Positions 24,273 through 32,795 of a stretch of 41,970 nucleotides of DNA are shown here, in pieces. Made by a program: the position numbers and the translations under genes. Location of the stretch: contig JAJSLI010000088.1 of the NCBI GenBank assembly GCA_021272315.1, positions 1-41,970 of the forward strand. The letters run 5' to 3'. Positions within the stretch are counted from its first letter, which is position 1; each line of letters begins with the position of its first letter. The notes beneath the pieces were generated by a model. That model was given only the letters and a program-made list of their open reading frames with translations, ran no database searches and was not told the origin of the DNA. This stretch comes from Methylacidiphilales bacterium (GTDB lineage Bacteria; Verrucomicrobiota; Verrucomicrobiia; Methylacidiphilales; UBA1321).

Positions 24273-24497
24273 GAGAGAAAACGTACCGCCGACGAGCAGT
24301 ACTCTGGCAACGTGGCCTATTCCGCCCGGGAATGCAAGGATTTATTTTGGCAGGGGTTGCCGCCCAACCACAGGATATACTAGTGAATATCGGGCAAAGA
24401 GGCGGCAGGATCGAACGTAATGAAAGTCATCATCGTCTCAGATTCTCCAGGAACTCAAGAACCCACCACGTTCGATCTCCTTAATCGCTGAAATCTT
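24273..24497. other. intergenic region upstream of rho, with 10-bp inverted repeat
   Basis: No convincing gene. GATCGAACGT (24409-24418) and ACGTTCGATC (24468-24477) form a perfect 10-bp inverted repeat around 49 bp. A 23-codon ORF (24420-24491, +) starting MKVIIVSDSPG lies across it. The rho promoter probably lies here but no clear -35/-10 pair was found. Confidence 0.4.
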
Positions 24498-26588
24498 TCA
24501 TTTGAAATTGTGAACTTGCTGCGCCATCGCCTGCGCTTTGACCAGATTATTTTGTGCTTCATCATTGTCGGGCTTCAGACGAAGAGCTTCGCGGAACTGG
24601 GTAATCGCCTGGTCCACATCCCCCTTTTGAAAACGAGCAACGCCAAGGTTGTTGTGGGCATCAGAATAGTTAGGATTGATTTCCAGGGCCTTTTGAAACT
24701 GCGCAATCGCCTCGTCCACCTGCCTCTTTTGTAAAAGCGCAACACCGAGGCTGTAGTGGGCTTCGGCATAGTTGGGGTTGATTTCCAAGGCCTTTTGAAA
24801 TTGGGCCATTGCCTTATCCATTTGTCCCTTTTGCAAAAGAGCAACGCCGAGGTTGTAGTGGGCTTCGGCATAGTTGGGGTTGATTTCCAGGGCTTTTTGA
24901 AATTGGGCCATCGCATCGTCCTCTTGTCCTTTTAGTAAAAGAACACTGCCGAGGTTGGTGTGCGCTTCTACATAATTTGGATTAATCTCCAAAGCTTTTG
25001 CGTATTGGGCCATTGCTTCATCCACCTGCCCCTTTTGCAAAAGAGCATTACCGAGGTTGTAATGGGCTTTGTCAATGTTGGGGTCGATTCCCAAGGCTTT
25101 TTGGTACTGGGCCATCGCCTCTTCCACCTGCCCCTTTTGCATAAGGACATTGCCAAGGTTGAAGCGGACTTCGGCATTGTTGGGGTTGATACCCAAGGCC
25201 TTTTGGTACTCGGTTATCGCCTCGTTCACTTGCCCTTTTTTTGAGAGAGCTACACCGAGACCGTAGTGAGCCACCCAGCAGTTTGGATTCCGGACTTGTG
25301 TATCGGTCCAAAACATCTCCATGTTCTCGTAAGCCCAAGCCCGCTGCCAACTCAACATGCTGAGGATTAGCAGTATTCCGGCACGGACGCTCGATTCCAG
25401 CCATGGTTTTTTTGGAACAACAAATTTCATAAAATTGGCCATCCCCGCTCCCACCAGCGCCAGCGGTCCCATGCCAGCCAGATATTGGAAATGATCAAAG
25501 ACCAGGGAATAACGAAAGATGGGATTGTCGATCAGACCCAGCACCGGAAATAACGCCGCCAGAAAATAGGCGAAGACGAAAAAAAAGGGGCGAAACCACG
25601 TCTCACGTTTGAGCCATAAAATAAACAGGACAACGATCACGACCCATAGCGGCAGATACGAGACCCACCAACCGGCATCAATCTCCCAACGTGGATAGAT
25701 GGCGATCAACGGATGCGGCCAAAGTAGCTTGCCCAAATAAAACCAGATTGCGTCGCCCGCCGCCACCAGGCGCTGCGGCCAAGTCCGTGCAAATTGCGGA
25801 TCGGTGATGGTTGCCAGAGCCAGGCCTTGTGTCCATATCGACAAGGCGCTAGCCGCGACGGACATGAGAAAGGTCGGTGCTATTCTCGCCAGGTTGCGCC
25901 ATTGCCATCGGCCCTCCACCCACCAGATGCACAGGCAAAGAACCAACGGCAGAATGACCGTGGACGACTTGCTGGCCATCGCCAACGCGGCGAAAATCAA
26001 GCTTAACCCATAGTTCCAACCAGCGCCGGTTCGTCCATCAAGGTCTCTTGCTCTTAGCCACCTCACAAAAAAAAAGATCGAGAGCAGGAAGAACAAACCC
26101 GATTGCGTGTTCTTCAGCTCCGTGATCCACGCCACCGATTCGACCTGCACTGGATGCAGGGCCCACAACGCCGCCCCCAGCCATGCACCCGGTATTTGTA
26201 AACTCCGCAATACCCGCCAAAGCAAAACCGCACAAGCCCCGTGCAACAGAACATTTACCAGGTGATATGGCAGCGGTGCCAAGCCCCACAGGGCGTGCTC
26301 CACCCAAAACATGGTTTTGGTCAAGGGACTGATGTCGGCGGCGCTCGTCGTCCAAATTTCTTTCAAGCCAAGAGGCCCAAAAATATGCGAGTTGACGTTG
26401 ACGTACCCATCGTCATCCCAGACGAAGCCGGCCCACCACACCGGCGTATAGGTCAGAATGATGACCAGAACCAAGACCAGCCCCCAAAGCCAGTCTCGGC
26501 CCAACCAGGATGGCAGCTTCAGAGGCAGCCCTCCCCTCATGCGCGACAAGTCCGGTTTTTCCCTCATTTCTGCGTCGAGCATGGCCAT
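24498..26588 (-). CDS. TMTC-like membrane protein with C-terminal TPR array
   Basis: 696 residues. The N-terminal ~430 residues hold about 9-11 membrane segments. The first periplasmic loop reads FVWDDDGYVN, an Asp-rich motif as in GT-C mannosyltransferases, followed by LPYHLVNVLLHG and ALHPVQVESVAW, which are typical of TMTC/DUF1736-like proteins. The C-terminal ~250 residues are seven 34-residue TPRs plus a partial one. By family analogy this could be a protein O-glycosyltransferase using the TPRs to hold substrates; that is inference. ATG 26588 is used (others at 26582 and 26567). The longer frame to 27170 is antisense-like sequence over the GH1 gene and is rejected. AT-richer than neighbours. 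Confidence 0.85.
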   Translation of the reverse strand: MAMLDAEMREKPDLSRMRGGLPLKLPSWLGRDWLWGLVLVLVIILTYTPVWWAGFVWDDDGYVNVNSHIFGPLGLKEIWTTSAADISPLTKTMFWVEHALWGLAPLPYHLVNVLLHGACAVLLWRVLRSLQIPGAWLGAALWALHPVQVESVAWITELKNTQSGLFFLLSIFFFVRWLRARDLDGRTGAGWNYGLSLIFAALAMASKSSTVILPLVLCLCIWWVEGRWQWRNLARIAPTFLMSVAASALSIWTQGLALATITDPQFARTWPQRLVAAGDAIWFYLGKLLWPHPLIAIYPRWEIDAGWWVSYLPLWVVIVVLFILWLKRETWFRPFFFVFAYFLAALFPVLGLIDNPIFRYSLVFDHFQYLAGMGPLALVGAGMANFMKFVVPKKPWLESSVRAGILLILSMLSWQRAWAYENMEMFWTDTQVRNPNCWVAHYGLGVALSKKGQVNEAITEYQKALGINPNNAEVRFNLGNVLMQKGQVEEAMAQYQKALGIDPNIDKAHYNLGNALLQKGQVDEAMAQYAKALEINPNYVEAHTNLGSVLLLKGQEDDAMAQFQKALEINPNYAEAHYNLGVALLQKGQMDKAMAQFQKALEINPNYAEAHYSLGVALLQKRQVDEAIAQFQKALEINPNYSDAHNNLGVARFQKGDVDQAITQFREALRLKPDNDEAQNNLVKAQAMAQQVHNFK
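24560..25280 (-). repeat. 102-bp tandem repeats within the TPR coding region
   Basis: Seven consecutive 34-codon units, several nearly identical at DNA level (for example the block around 24760-24860 against 24865-24960, sharing long stretches around GGGCTTCGGCATAGTTGG). The high DNA identity implies recent unit duplication or gene conversion and makes copy number prone to change. Confidence 0.85.
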
Positions 26589-26724
26589 ACCATATCGGCG
26601 ACCAAGATGAACTCTTTTGGCCTTTATAAAAGCAGATTGCGTTTGGGCTTCTGTCAGGTCGCCAGAAGCTCCAAAACCCGCCTCGGTTTGCAGCCTTGGG
26701 CTGCTCCTGTCCAGGCAGCCCAAT

Positions 26725-28071
26725 CTATACGAGCCGGTTTTCGGCCATGACGCGGCTGTACCACTGGGCGCTGAGTTTGGGCGTCCGCTTCTGCGTGACA
26801 AAGTCGGTGTAGACCACGCCGAAGCGGCGGTTGTAACCGTCCTGCCACTCGAAGTTGTCCATAAACGACCACAAGAAGTAGCCCTTGACCAAAACCTTTT
26901 CCTGGATGGCGCGATGCAGTTCCTTGAGGCAGGCGCGGACGTAGTTGCGACGATGGACATCGAGCACTTCGCCGTTGACCGGGGGCTGGTCGTCGTAACC
27001 AGCGCCGTTCTCGGTGATGTAGATGGCCTTGGCGCCGTAAATTTCACTCGCCCAGCGCGGTCCCCAGTAAAGCGCCTCGGGCACGAGCTTGAGCCACGGG
27101 CTGTCCGCGCACGGATAGTTCGGCGTGAACGGAACGACCTCGGGACGCCCCCCTTTCCCCGCGCGCACAAATTCCCCCGTGTAGAGATTCAAGCCCAGAA
27201 AATCGGTCGGGAGCGAGATGAGGTCAAAGTCGCCCTTTTCCCAAATGGGACGGTCCGCACCGGCCTTGCGCAGGTAATCCGTTGCGTAACGCCCGTGAAA
27301 AATCGGCTCGAAGATGCGGGTGTTGTTTTGGATAAAAGCCGTGCGGGCCGCCGCGATGTCTTCCTTCGTTTCCGAGAGGGGAATCGGCACGGTCGGGTTG
27401 TCCGTCAAACCGACCCGGGCGCCGCGTCCGCCGTGTTCGCGCACCGCGCGCACCCCGTGGCCATGACAGAGAATCGCGTGGTGATAGGTCTGGTTCACGA
27501 CCTTCTCTCCTTCATTGGTAAATGGGGCCTTGTCGATACCGCCGTAAGCGAGCCGGGTGAAGCAGACAATTTCATTGAGAGTAATCCAATTTTTCACCCG
27601 GTCGCCATACTCGCGCACGATGGTGTCGGCATAAGTGGCAAATGCCTCGGCGACTCCGCGCACGCGCCAGCCTCCCTCGTCCTCCAGCGCCTGGGGAAGG
27701 TCCCAGTGGAACATCGTCACCCACGGCGTAATCCCATGCGCGAGCATCGAGTCGATCAAGCGGTGATAAAAATCGACGCCCTTCTGGTTCACCGCGCCAC
27801 GGCCTTGCGGATAGATTCGGGGCCACGCCAGCGACAACCGGTAATGTTTCGCCCCCAGCTTGCGCATAAGCGCAAAATCGGTCTTGTAGAGGTGATAATG
27901 ATCGCAGGCGACGTCGAGCGTGTCGTGATTGTGGATTCGGTCCGTGGTATGGGCGACACGGTCCCAGATCGACTCGCCCTTGCCGTCCTCAAACGCCGCG
28001 CCTTCAATTTGGGGCGCCGCCGTGGCAAAGCCCCAGACAAAATTCCTTGGAAAAGTATAAGGTGGATTCAC
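26725..28071 (-). CDS. GH1 beta-glucosidase
   Basis: Retaining beta-glycosidase of family 1, 448 residues and full length. Seen: FVWGFATAAPQIEGA at the N-terminus, the WHWDLPQ-like FHWDLPQALED, the acid/base Glu167 in TLNEI, the nucleophile Glu354 in ITENG, and the aglycone-site WSFMDNFEWQDGY. The residue after the acid/base Glu is Ile where nearly all GH1 enzymes have Pro (TxNEP). No signal peptide, so it is cytoplasmic and acts on imported beta-glucosides or similar disaccharides. Upstream of the TMTC-like gene on the same strand with a 136-bp gap; a shared transcript is uncertain. Confidence 0.93.
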   Translation of the reverse strand: MNPPYTFPRNFVWGFATAAPQIEGAAFEDGKGESIWDRVAHTTDRIHNHDTLDVACDHYHLYKTDFALMRKLGAKHYRLSLAWPRIYPQGRGAVNQKGVDFYHRLIDSMLAHGITPWVTMFHWDLPQALEDEGGWRVRGVAEAFATYADTIVREYGDRVKNWITLNEIVCFTRLAYGGIDKAPFTNEGEKVVNQTYHHAILCHGHGVRAVREHGGRGARVGLTDNPTVPIPLSETKEDIAAARTAFIQNNTRIFEPIFHGRYATDYLRKAGADRPIWEKGDFDLISLPTDFLGLNLYTGEFVRAGKGGRPEVVPFTPNYPCADSPWLKLVPEALYWGPRWASEIYGAKAIYITENGAGYDDQPPVNGEVLDVHRRNYVRACLKELHRAIQEKVLVKGYFLWSFMDNFEWQDGYNRRFGVVYTDFVTQKRTPKLSAQWYSRVMAENRLV

Positions 28072-28117
28072 TTCCCAGATATAAAGCCCCGCCTTGCGGC
28101 GGCAAGCTCGATTCCGT

Positions 28118-28801
28118 TCAATTCACCCGTTTATGCACGCTTTCCACGCCCTTGGCGATGGCATTGGCCGGCAAAATTCCGCGCCAGATCACGCCCGGAT
28201 AGACCAGCGAGCGCCGGCCCAGGATGGAGCCCGGATTGAGCACTGCGTTGCAGCCGATTTCCGTGTTGTCGCCGATCAGCGCCCCGAATTTCCGCAGCCC
28301 AGTCGACACGATCTTCTCCTTCGTCCGCACCGTGATGAAATCGCCGGTGAGCTTCAGGTTCGAGACGATCACCCCCGCCGCGAGATGCACCTGCTTCCCC
28401 AGCACCGAATCGCCCACGTAATTGAAATGGGCGGCCTGGCACTCGTTGAACAAAAAGCTGTTTTTTATTTCCACCGAGTTCCCGATGACGGACCCCGCCC
28501 CGATGATCACGTTCTCGCGAATGTAGGCCCCGTGGCGGATTTCGCAATCCGGACCGATCCACGCCGGGCCCTTGATGTAAACGCCCGGTTCGATCACCGT
28601 ATCCTTGCCGATGAAGACGTTCTTCCCGATCTCCGATTCGCCCAGCACCCGGCCCAGGTTCGCCGGCACGAGATTTTCCTCAAGGTAACTCTTCAGTTTC
28701 GGCACAACCTCCCACGCCTGGATCACGCCGTGAAAAATCGCGGCATGGTCCGTTTGTTTGAGGTCAAAAAAATCAGCCGGGGCAAAAACGGGCGTACTCA
28801 T
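28118..28801 (-). CDS. left-handed beta-helix (hexapeptide repeat) nucleotidyl/acyltransferase-like protein
   Basis: 227 residues. After an N-terminal helical part (1-55) come repeated [LIV]-G-x-x-x-x hexapeptides (ESEIGKNVFIGKDTVIEPG, CEIRHGAYIRENVIIG) that form a left-handed beta-helix, as in the C-terminal half of GlmU or in sugar acyltransferases. No nucleotidyltransferase domain is present. A probable acetyltransferase for a sugar nucleotide, but the substrate is unknown. Its ATG overlaps the lgt stop as ATGA, so it is translationally coupled to lgt. Confidence 0.83.
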   Translation of the reverse strand: MSTPVFAPADFFDLKQTDHAAIFHGVIQAWEVVPKLKSYLEENLVPANLGRVLGESEIGKNVFIGKDTVIEPGVYIKGPAWIGPDCEIRHGAYIRENVIIGAGSVIGNSVEIKNSFLFNECQAAHFNYVGDSVLGKQVHLAAGVIVSNLKLTGDFITVRTKEKIVSTGLRKFGALIGDNTEIGCNAVLNPGSILGRRSLVYPGVIWRGILPANAIAKGVESVHKRVN

Positions 28802-29682
28802 GGTTTTTTATCGGAAATGACTCCGTTCGTATTTAAATCCGAACCCACCCGTGGACGCGAGATAAACTGACGCCACGCCAGCATGGCCGTCGCCAGCAGC
28901 ATCACCGCCGAGAGCAACTGCCCCTGGGTCACCAGCAGATGTCCATGGGTCACCGTGCCGAACCAATAACCGATGCCCTCGTCCGGCTCGCGGAACTGTT
29001 CGCCCACAATTCGCAGCACGGCGTAACCCGCCATGAAGGTGAGCGCCACCGCGCCCTCGCGCCGGGTCGAAAAACGGACCGCCAGCAAAATCAGTTGCAG
29101 CAAAACGCCTTCAAGCAGCGCCTCGATCAACTGCGACGGATAGCGCGGCACATTTATGCCGTTGACCAGCGGCGCATCGGGAAAGACCACGCCCCACCAC
29201 GCCATCGTCGGCCGGCCCCACAGCTCGCCGTTGAGAAAATTCGCGCAGCGTCCCAGCCCAAGGGTCACTGGCACGCAAAACGCCGTCGCGTCAGCTAGGT
29301 TGTAAAACGGAATCTTGGTTGCCCGCGCAAAAAAAATCATGACCAGGATCACGCCCAGAATTCCGCCGTGGCTCGCCATGCCGCCCTTCCAGATCGTGAA
29401 AAAATAGACCGGGTCGGTGAACGTTTCGCGCGGCGCGTAAAGCAGGCAATAGCCCAACCTCCCGCCCAGGATCACGCCGGCCAGGGCGACCCAAGTCACG
29501 TAATCGGCAATTGCGTCGCCCCGCAACCGGCTCCAGCCCCGCCGCGCCTGCCAGCGCATTCCGACGAACAGGATATAAAAGCCTCCGAGGTACGCGAGGC
29601 TGTAGAACCGGATGCCCCAGGTACCCCAGATCCGCCACAAATAGGGATGCGGATGCTCGATGAAGTAGGCGAAGAAATTCAT
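28798..29682 (-). CDS. lgt: prolipoprotein diacylglyceryl transferase
   Basis: Transfers diacylglycerol from phosphatidylglycerol to the lipobox Cys of prelipoproteins in the inner membrane, the first step of lipoprotein maturation. 294 residues, seven membrane segments, with the Lgt signature GRCANFLNGELWGR (canonical GRxGNFINGExxGR), GGRLGYCLLY with the conserved Arg, and MASHGGILG with the catalytic-region His. The C-terminal ~20 residues are a soluble tail. It lies 64 bp downstream of ilvH on the same strand and overlaps the next gene. The GH31 protein, with an LSSC lipobox, is a candidate client. Confidence 0.96.
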   Translation of the reverse strand: MNFFAYFIEHPHPYLWRIWGTWGIRFYSLAYLGGFYILFVGMRWQARRGWSRLRGDAIADYVTWVALAGVILGGRLGYCLLYAPRETFTDPVYFFTIWKGGMASHGGILGVILVMIFFARATKIPFYNLADATAFCVPVTLGLGRCANFLNGELWGRPTMAWWGVVFPDAPLVNGINVPRYPSQLIEALLEGVLLQLILLAVRFSTRREGAVALTFMAGYAVLRIVGEQFREPDEGIGYWFGTVTHGHLLVTQGQLLSAVMLLATAMLAWRQFISRPRVGSDLNTNGVISDKKP

Positions 29683-29746
29683 GTTTAATCGGACTGCGAT
29701 TCACGACCGCTGCCGGTCGGAATTTTTCCCCAGACCGCGCACGCGC

Positions 29747-30220
29747 TTACTTTCTCGCGATCGCCACTTTCCCGGTGCGGGTCAGGTCGAGAATGCCGAA
29801 GGTATCCATCAGCACGATGAACTTCGACACTTTCGATTCGTTGCCGGTCACCTCGATGGTCAGGTTTTTCGGCTGCACGTCCACGATCTTCGTGCGGAAG
29901 ATGTCGCAAATCTGCAGCACGTCGGCGCGGGACTTCGAGTCGACTTTCACCTTCAGCAGCACGAGCTCGCGATCGACGTACTCGCCTTCGTGAAAATCCT
30001 TCACCTCGATCACGTCAACCAGCTTGTTGAGCTGGCGCGTCACCTGGTCGAGCACCCGGTCGTCGCCCACGACGACGAGCGTCATGCGCGAAGTATCGGG
30101 ACGATGGGTCGGGCCGACGTTCAGCGTCTCGATGTTGAAGCCGCGCCCGCTGAACAAGCCCGCGATGCGCGTCAAAACCCCGAAACGGTTCTCCACCAGC
30201 ACAGTAATCGTGTGACGCAT
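29747..30220 (-). CDS. ilvH: acetolactate synthase small (regulatory) subunit
   Basis: Regulatory subunit of acetohydroxyacid synthase, which confers valine feedback control on the first common step of branched-chain amino acid synthesis. 157 residues. An N-terminal ACT domain begins ITVLVENRFGVLTRIAGLF and continues with FNIETLNVGPT, and the C-terminal half (IMDTFGILDLTRTGKVAIAR-like) matches the second ACT-like domain. ATG 30220 is chosen because the ACT domain starts at residue 2; the longer frame to 30289 has no support. No ilvB is in the window. Confidence 0.95.
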   Translation of the reverse strand: MRHTITVLVENRFGVLTRIAGLFSGRGFNIETLNVGPTHRPDTSRMTLVVVGDDRVLDQVTRQLNKLVDVIEVKDFHEGEYVDRELVLLKVKVDSKSRADVLQICDIFRTKIVDVQPKNLTIEVTGNESKVSKFIVLMDTFGILDLTRTGKVAIARK

Positions 30221-30337
30221 AGACCTGTCATCAAAGGAAAACCAAGCCAGCCGGTCAATGTCCGAATTTAGAGTCCCGCGGACGGCCATAACGCTTCGCC
30301 CTGAAAGTTGAGGCGTCCGGGGGTGCTGGACGAGAAA

Positions 30338-30880
30338 TCATTTCTTATGGCGAAGCGTCACTGTCGTCTTCAAGACCCGGACCTGTTTCAACCCGCGATA
30401 CCGCCCGTCGTAATCGAGGCCGTAGCCGACCACGAACTCATCCTTGACCCTGAACCCGATCCAGTCGGCACGGAAAGGGCATTCCCGTTTTCGACGCTTT
30501 TCGAGCAGGACGCAGATTTTTACTTCGGCGGCGCCGAGTTTTTTTACGCGCCGGACCAGGGCAGAGAGCGTCCGGCCCGTGTCGAGGATATCGTCGACGA
30601 TGATGACACACCGGCCATGAAACGAATCGCCGACCGTGTCGAGCCCGCGCAGCCGGCCCGTGCTCCTGGTGCCCGCGTAACTGGCCAGCCGCACGCAGCA
30701 GATCTCGGTGTCGACGAGCTCGACGGCGCGGAGCAGGTCGGCCAGGAAGAAAAGCGCCCCGTTCATTACGCCGAGGAAGCAGACCCGCCGACCGCGGTAG
30801 CGGCGCGAAATCGCGCGGCCCAGTTGCCGCACCCGCGCGCGGATTTGCTTCTGGGTGAGAAGAACGCGTCCGGGCGGCAT
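30338..30880 (-). CDS. hpt: hypoxanthine phosphoribosyltransferase
   Basis: Salvages hypoxanthine or guanine to IMP or GMP using PRPP. 180 residues, with FLGVMNGALFFLADLL near 35-50 and the PRPP-binding loop IIVDDILDTGRTL at 93-105, both typical of Hpt. The usual Lys-containing base-recognition segment (FRVKDEFVVGYGLDYDGRYR) follows near the C-terminus. ATG 30880 gives the expected length; a strong AGGAGG lies about 20 bp upstream, rather far. Divergent from pyrH, with 60 bp between the start codons. Confidence 0.93.
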   Translation of the reverse strand: MPPGRVLLTQKQIRARVRQLGRAISRRYRGRRVCFLGVMNGALFFLADLLRAVELVDTEICCVRLASYAGTRSTGRLRGLDTVGDSFHGRCVIIVDDILDTGRTLSALVRRVKKLGAAEVKICVLLEKRRKRECPFRADWIGFRVKDEFVVGYGLDYDGRYRGLKQVRVLKTTVTLRHKK

Positions 30881-30940
30881 GGCCCATTTTTTCTGAAACT
30901 TTCCTCCTTTGTCCACGTCTATATCGACAACCCGCCGCAA

Positions 30941-31708
30941 ATGTCTACGCTTCATGCACCCCTTATGTCGAATCGCCTGGCCCGTCGCCGCGTCGTCCCA
31001 AAGCCCGTTTACAAGCGGATCATTCTCAAATTGAGCGGCGAGGTGCTGGCCGGGGAGGAGGAAGTCATCGACGCGAAGCTGACCGAGAAGATCGCGCTCG
31101 AAGTGGCGGAAATCCACGCCCTCGGCGTCGAAGTGGCCGTGGTCATCGGCGGCGGCAACATCTGGCGCGGGATCACTTCGGCCAACCGGGGCATGGACCG
31201 CAGCACCGCCGACTACATGGGCATGCTCGCCACCATCATCAACGGCATGGCGCTGCAGGAAGCGCTCGAAAAAGCCGGCGTCAACACGCGCGTCCAGACC
31301 GCCATCGAGGTCAAAAACGTGGCGGAGCCGTTCATCCGCCGCCGAGCTGTGCGGCATCTCGAAAAGGGACGCGTGGTCATCTTCGTCGCGGGCACAGGCA
31401 ATCCCTTTTTCTCCACCGACACCGCCGCGGCGCTGCGGGCGAGCGAACTTGGCGCGGAAATCCTGCTCAAGGCGACCAAGGTCGACGGCGTTTATGACAG
31501 CGATCCGCGCAAGAACCCGAAAGCAAAACGCTACGACCGAGTCACCTTTGCCGATGCGCTGGTCAACCGGCTGAAGATCATGGACTCGACCGCCTTTTCG
31601 CTCTGCCTGGACAATCACGTGCCCATCGTCGTCTTCGACATGTTCAAGCCGGGCAATCTCCGTTCGGTCATCCTTGGCGAAAAGATCGGAACGCTGGTCA
31701 CCGGATAG
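30941..31708 (+). CDS. pyrH: UMP kinase
   Basis: Phosphorylates UMP to UDP in pyrimidine nucleotide synthesis. 255 residues; the amino acid kinase core begins YKRIILKLSGEVLAG, then GGGNIWRG, the UMP-site STADYMGMLATIING, FVAGTGNPFFSTDTAAALRA and KATKVDGVYDSDP, all PyrH hallmarks. The start could be 30941 or 30965 (247 residues, nearer the usual 240); neither has a ribosome site. The frame is open far upstream to 30308, but that part is antisense to hpt and rejected. The usual tsf or frr neighbours are absent. Confidence 0.95.
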   Translation: MSTLHAPLMSNRLARRRVVPKPVYKRIILKLSGEVLAGEEEVIDAKLTEKIALEVAEIHALGVEVAVVIGGGNIWRGITSANRGMDRSTADYMGMLATIINGMALQEALEKAGVNTRVQTAIEVKNVAEPFIRRRAVRHLEKGRVVIFVAGTGNPFFSTDTAAALRASELGAEILLKATKVDGVYDSDPRKNPKAKRYDRVTFADALVNRLKIMDSTAFSLCLDNHVPIVVFDMFKPGNLRSVILGEKIGTLVTG

Positions 31709-31724
31709 GTTTGGATTTCATGTT

Positions 31725-32795
31725 TTATCGGTTCTGATGAAATTTGACCGTCCGCGCGATCGCCTCGCGCAACGGAATCCAAACGTCGAGCCCCAGTTCG
31801 GTCCGGGCGCGGCTGATATCAGGCAGGTAGACGTTTTGCGGGCCGAGCGGCTGCGCTGATTGCACCGTGACCGCCATCGACGGGTCCACCGCGTCGGCGA
31901 TGAGCCGCGCCAGTTGCGCCGTCGTCACCGCCTCGTCCGAGCCGACGTTGTAGGCGCGCGCTCGCCGGCCGCGCAGGAGAATGCGCAGCAACCAGACGAC
32001 CAGATCGGCGGGATGCAGGTACGACCGCAGCGCCGTCCCGTCACCGCGCACGATCACGGGGCCGCCCCGCAGCGCGTCGCGCAGAAAATTTCCCGCCGCG
32101 AAATGGCCGTCGAGCGGCAGGTGGGGGCCGAGAAAGGCAAAGCCGCGCGCGGTGACAAAATCGAGCCCCGACTGCGCGCAGAGGCCCTCCGCCTCGCGTT
32201 TGCCCGCGGCGTAGGGGAAAAGCGGTTGCGCCGCCTCGAAGTCGTCCTCGTTCGCGCCCGTCCGGCGCCCCACAAACGAGCCGTAAACCGCGCCGGAACT
32301 GACGTAGAGCAACCGCGCGCCGTCACGCCGCGCCAGGTCAAGCACCCGCCGCGTCCCGGCGATCATCGCGCGGACGCGTTCCTCTTCCTGCGCGGGAGTT
32401 TCCACGGACGAGGTTTCCGTGGCCGCGTGCACCACGTAATCAAAGCGCTCCGGCGGCGGGGAAAAATCCGCAACGTGGCCCTTCACGAATTGCAGCGCGC
32501 CGGCTTCGGGAAATTGCCTCAGAAAAAGCGCCGGGTCGCGCGAAAGCACCGTCACGCGCAGCCCAAGTTCCCGTTCCGGGCTGGCCTCGAGCAGCGAACC
32601 AAGCAGCCATTTGCCGAAAAAGCCGGTGCCGCCGGTGACAAAGAGCCTTTTGCCGCGCAGCTCCCCCCATTCGCCGTCCGCATGGTCCAGAACATGGGCC
32701 AAGTCGGGGTCCGGAAGAGCAAAGGGGGCTTTTTGGGATTTGCGGGGCACGAGATAGGTTCTATTACTCCCCTGTGATTGCGCCAGAATCAGCAC
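31725..32795 (-). CDS. NAD-dependent epimerase/dehydratase (extended SDR)
   Basis: 356 residues. The Rossmann motif VTGGTGFFG (53-61), the active-site Ser/Thr strand LLYVSSGAVYG and the YAAGK catalytic Tyr/Lys (YxxxK) near residue 195 define an extended short-chain dehydrogenase acting on nucleotide sugars. The C-terminal region carries the late SRARTELGLDVWIPL substrate segment. The specific reaction (epimerase, dehydratase or reductase) is not decidable. The GTG start at 32795 overlaps the divergent membrane-protein gene by 22 bp; a GTG at 32750 would remove the overlap and still leave the Rossmann fold intact. The Arg/Ala-rich sequence is GC-rich like the core. Confidence 0.88.
   Translation of the reverse strand: MLILAQSQGSNRTYLVPRKSQKAPFALPDPDLAHVLDHADGEWGELRGKRLFVTGGTGFFGKWLLGSLLEASPERELGLRVTVLSRDPALFLRQFPEAGALQFVKGHVADFSPPPERFDYVVHAATETSSVETPAQEEERVRAMIAGTRRVLDLARRDGARLLYVSSGAVYGSFVGRRTGANEDDFEAAQPLFPYAAGKREAEGLCAQSGLDFVTARGFAFLGPHLPLDGHFAAGNFLRDALRGGPVIVRGDGTALRSYLHPADLVVWLLRILLRGRRARAYNVGSDEAVTTAQLARLIADAVDPSMAVTVQSAQPLGPQNVYLPDISRARTELGLDVWIPLREAIARTVKFHQNR

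Noticed and set aside
24560-25280. Tandem repeats as a possible CRISPR or satellite
   Set aside because: The 102-bp period and reading frame give a perfect 34-residue TPR array inside a coding sequence.
26617-28239. 540-codon rightward ORF over the GH1 gene
   Set aside because: Antisense to an intact GH1 with catalytic motifs.
30338-31618. 426-codon leftward ORF covering both hpt and pyrH
   Set aside because: Only the portion after ATG 30880 has Hpt motifs; the upstream part is antisense to pyrH.
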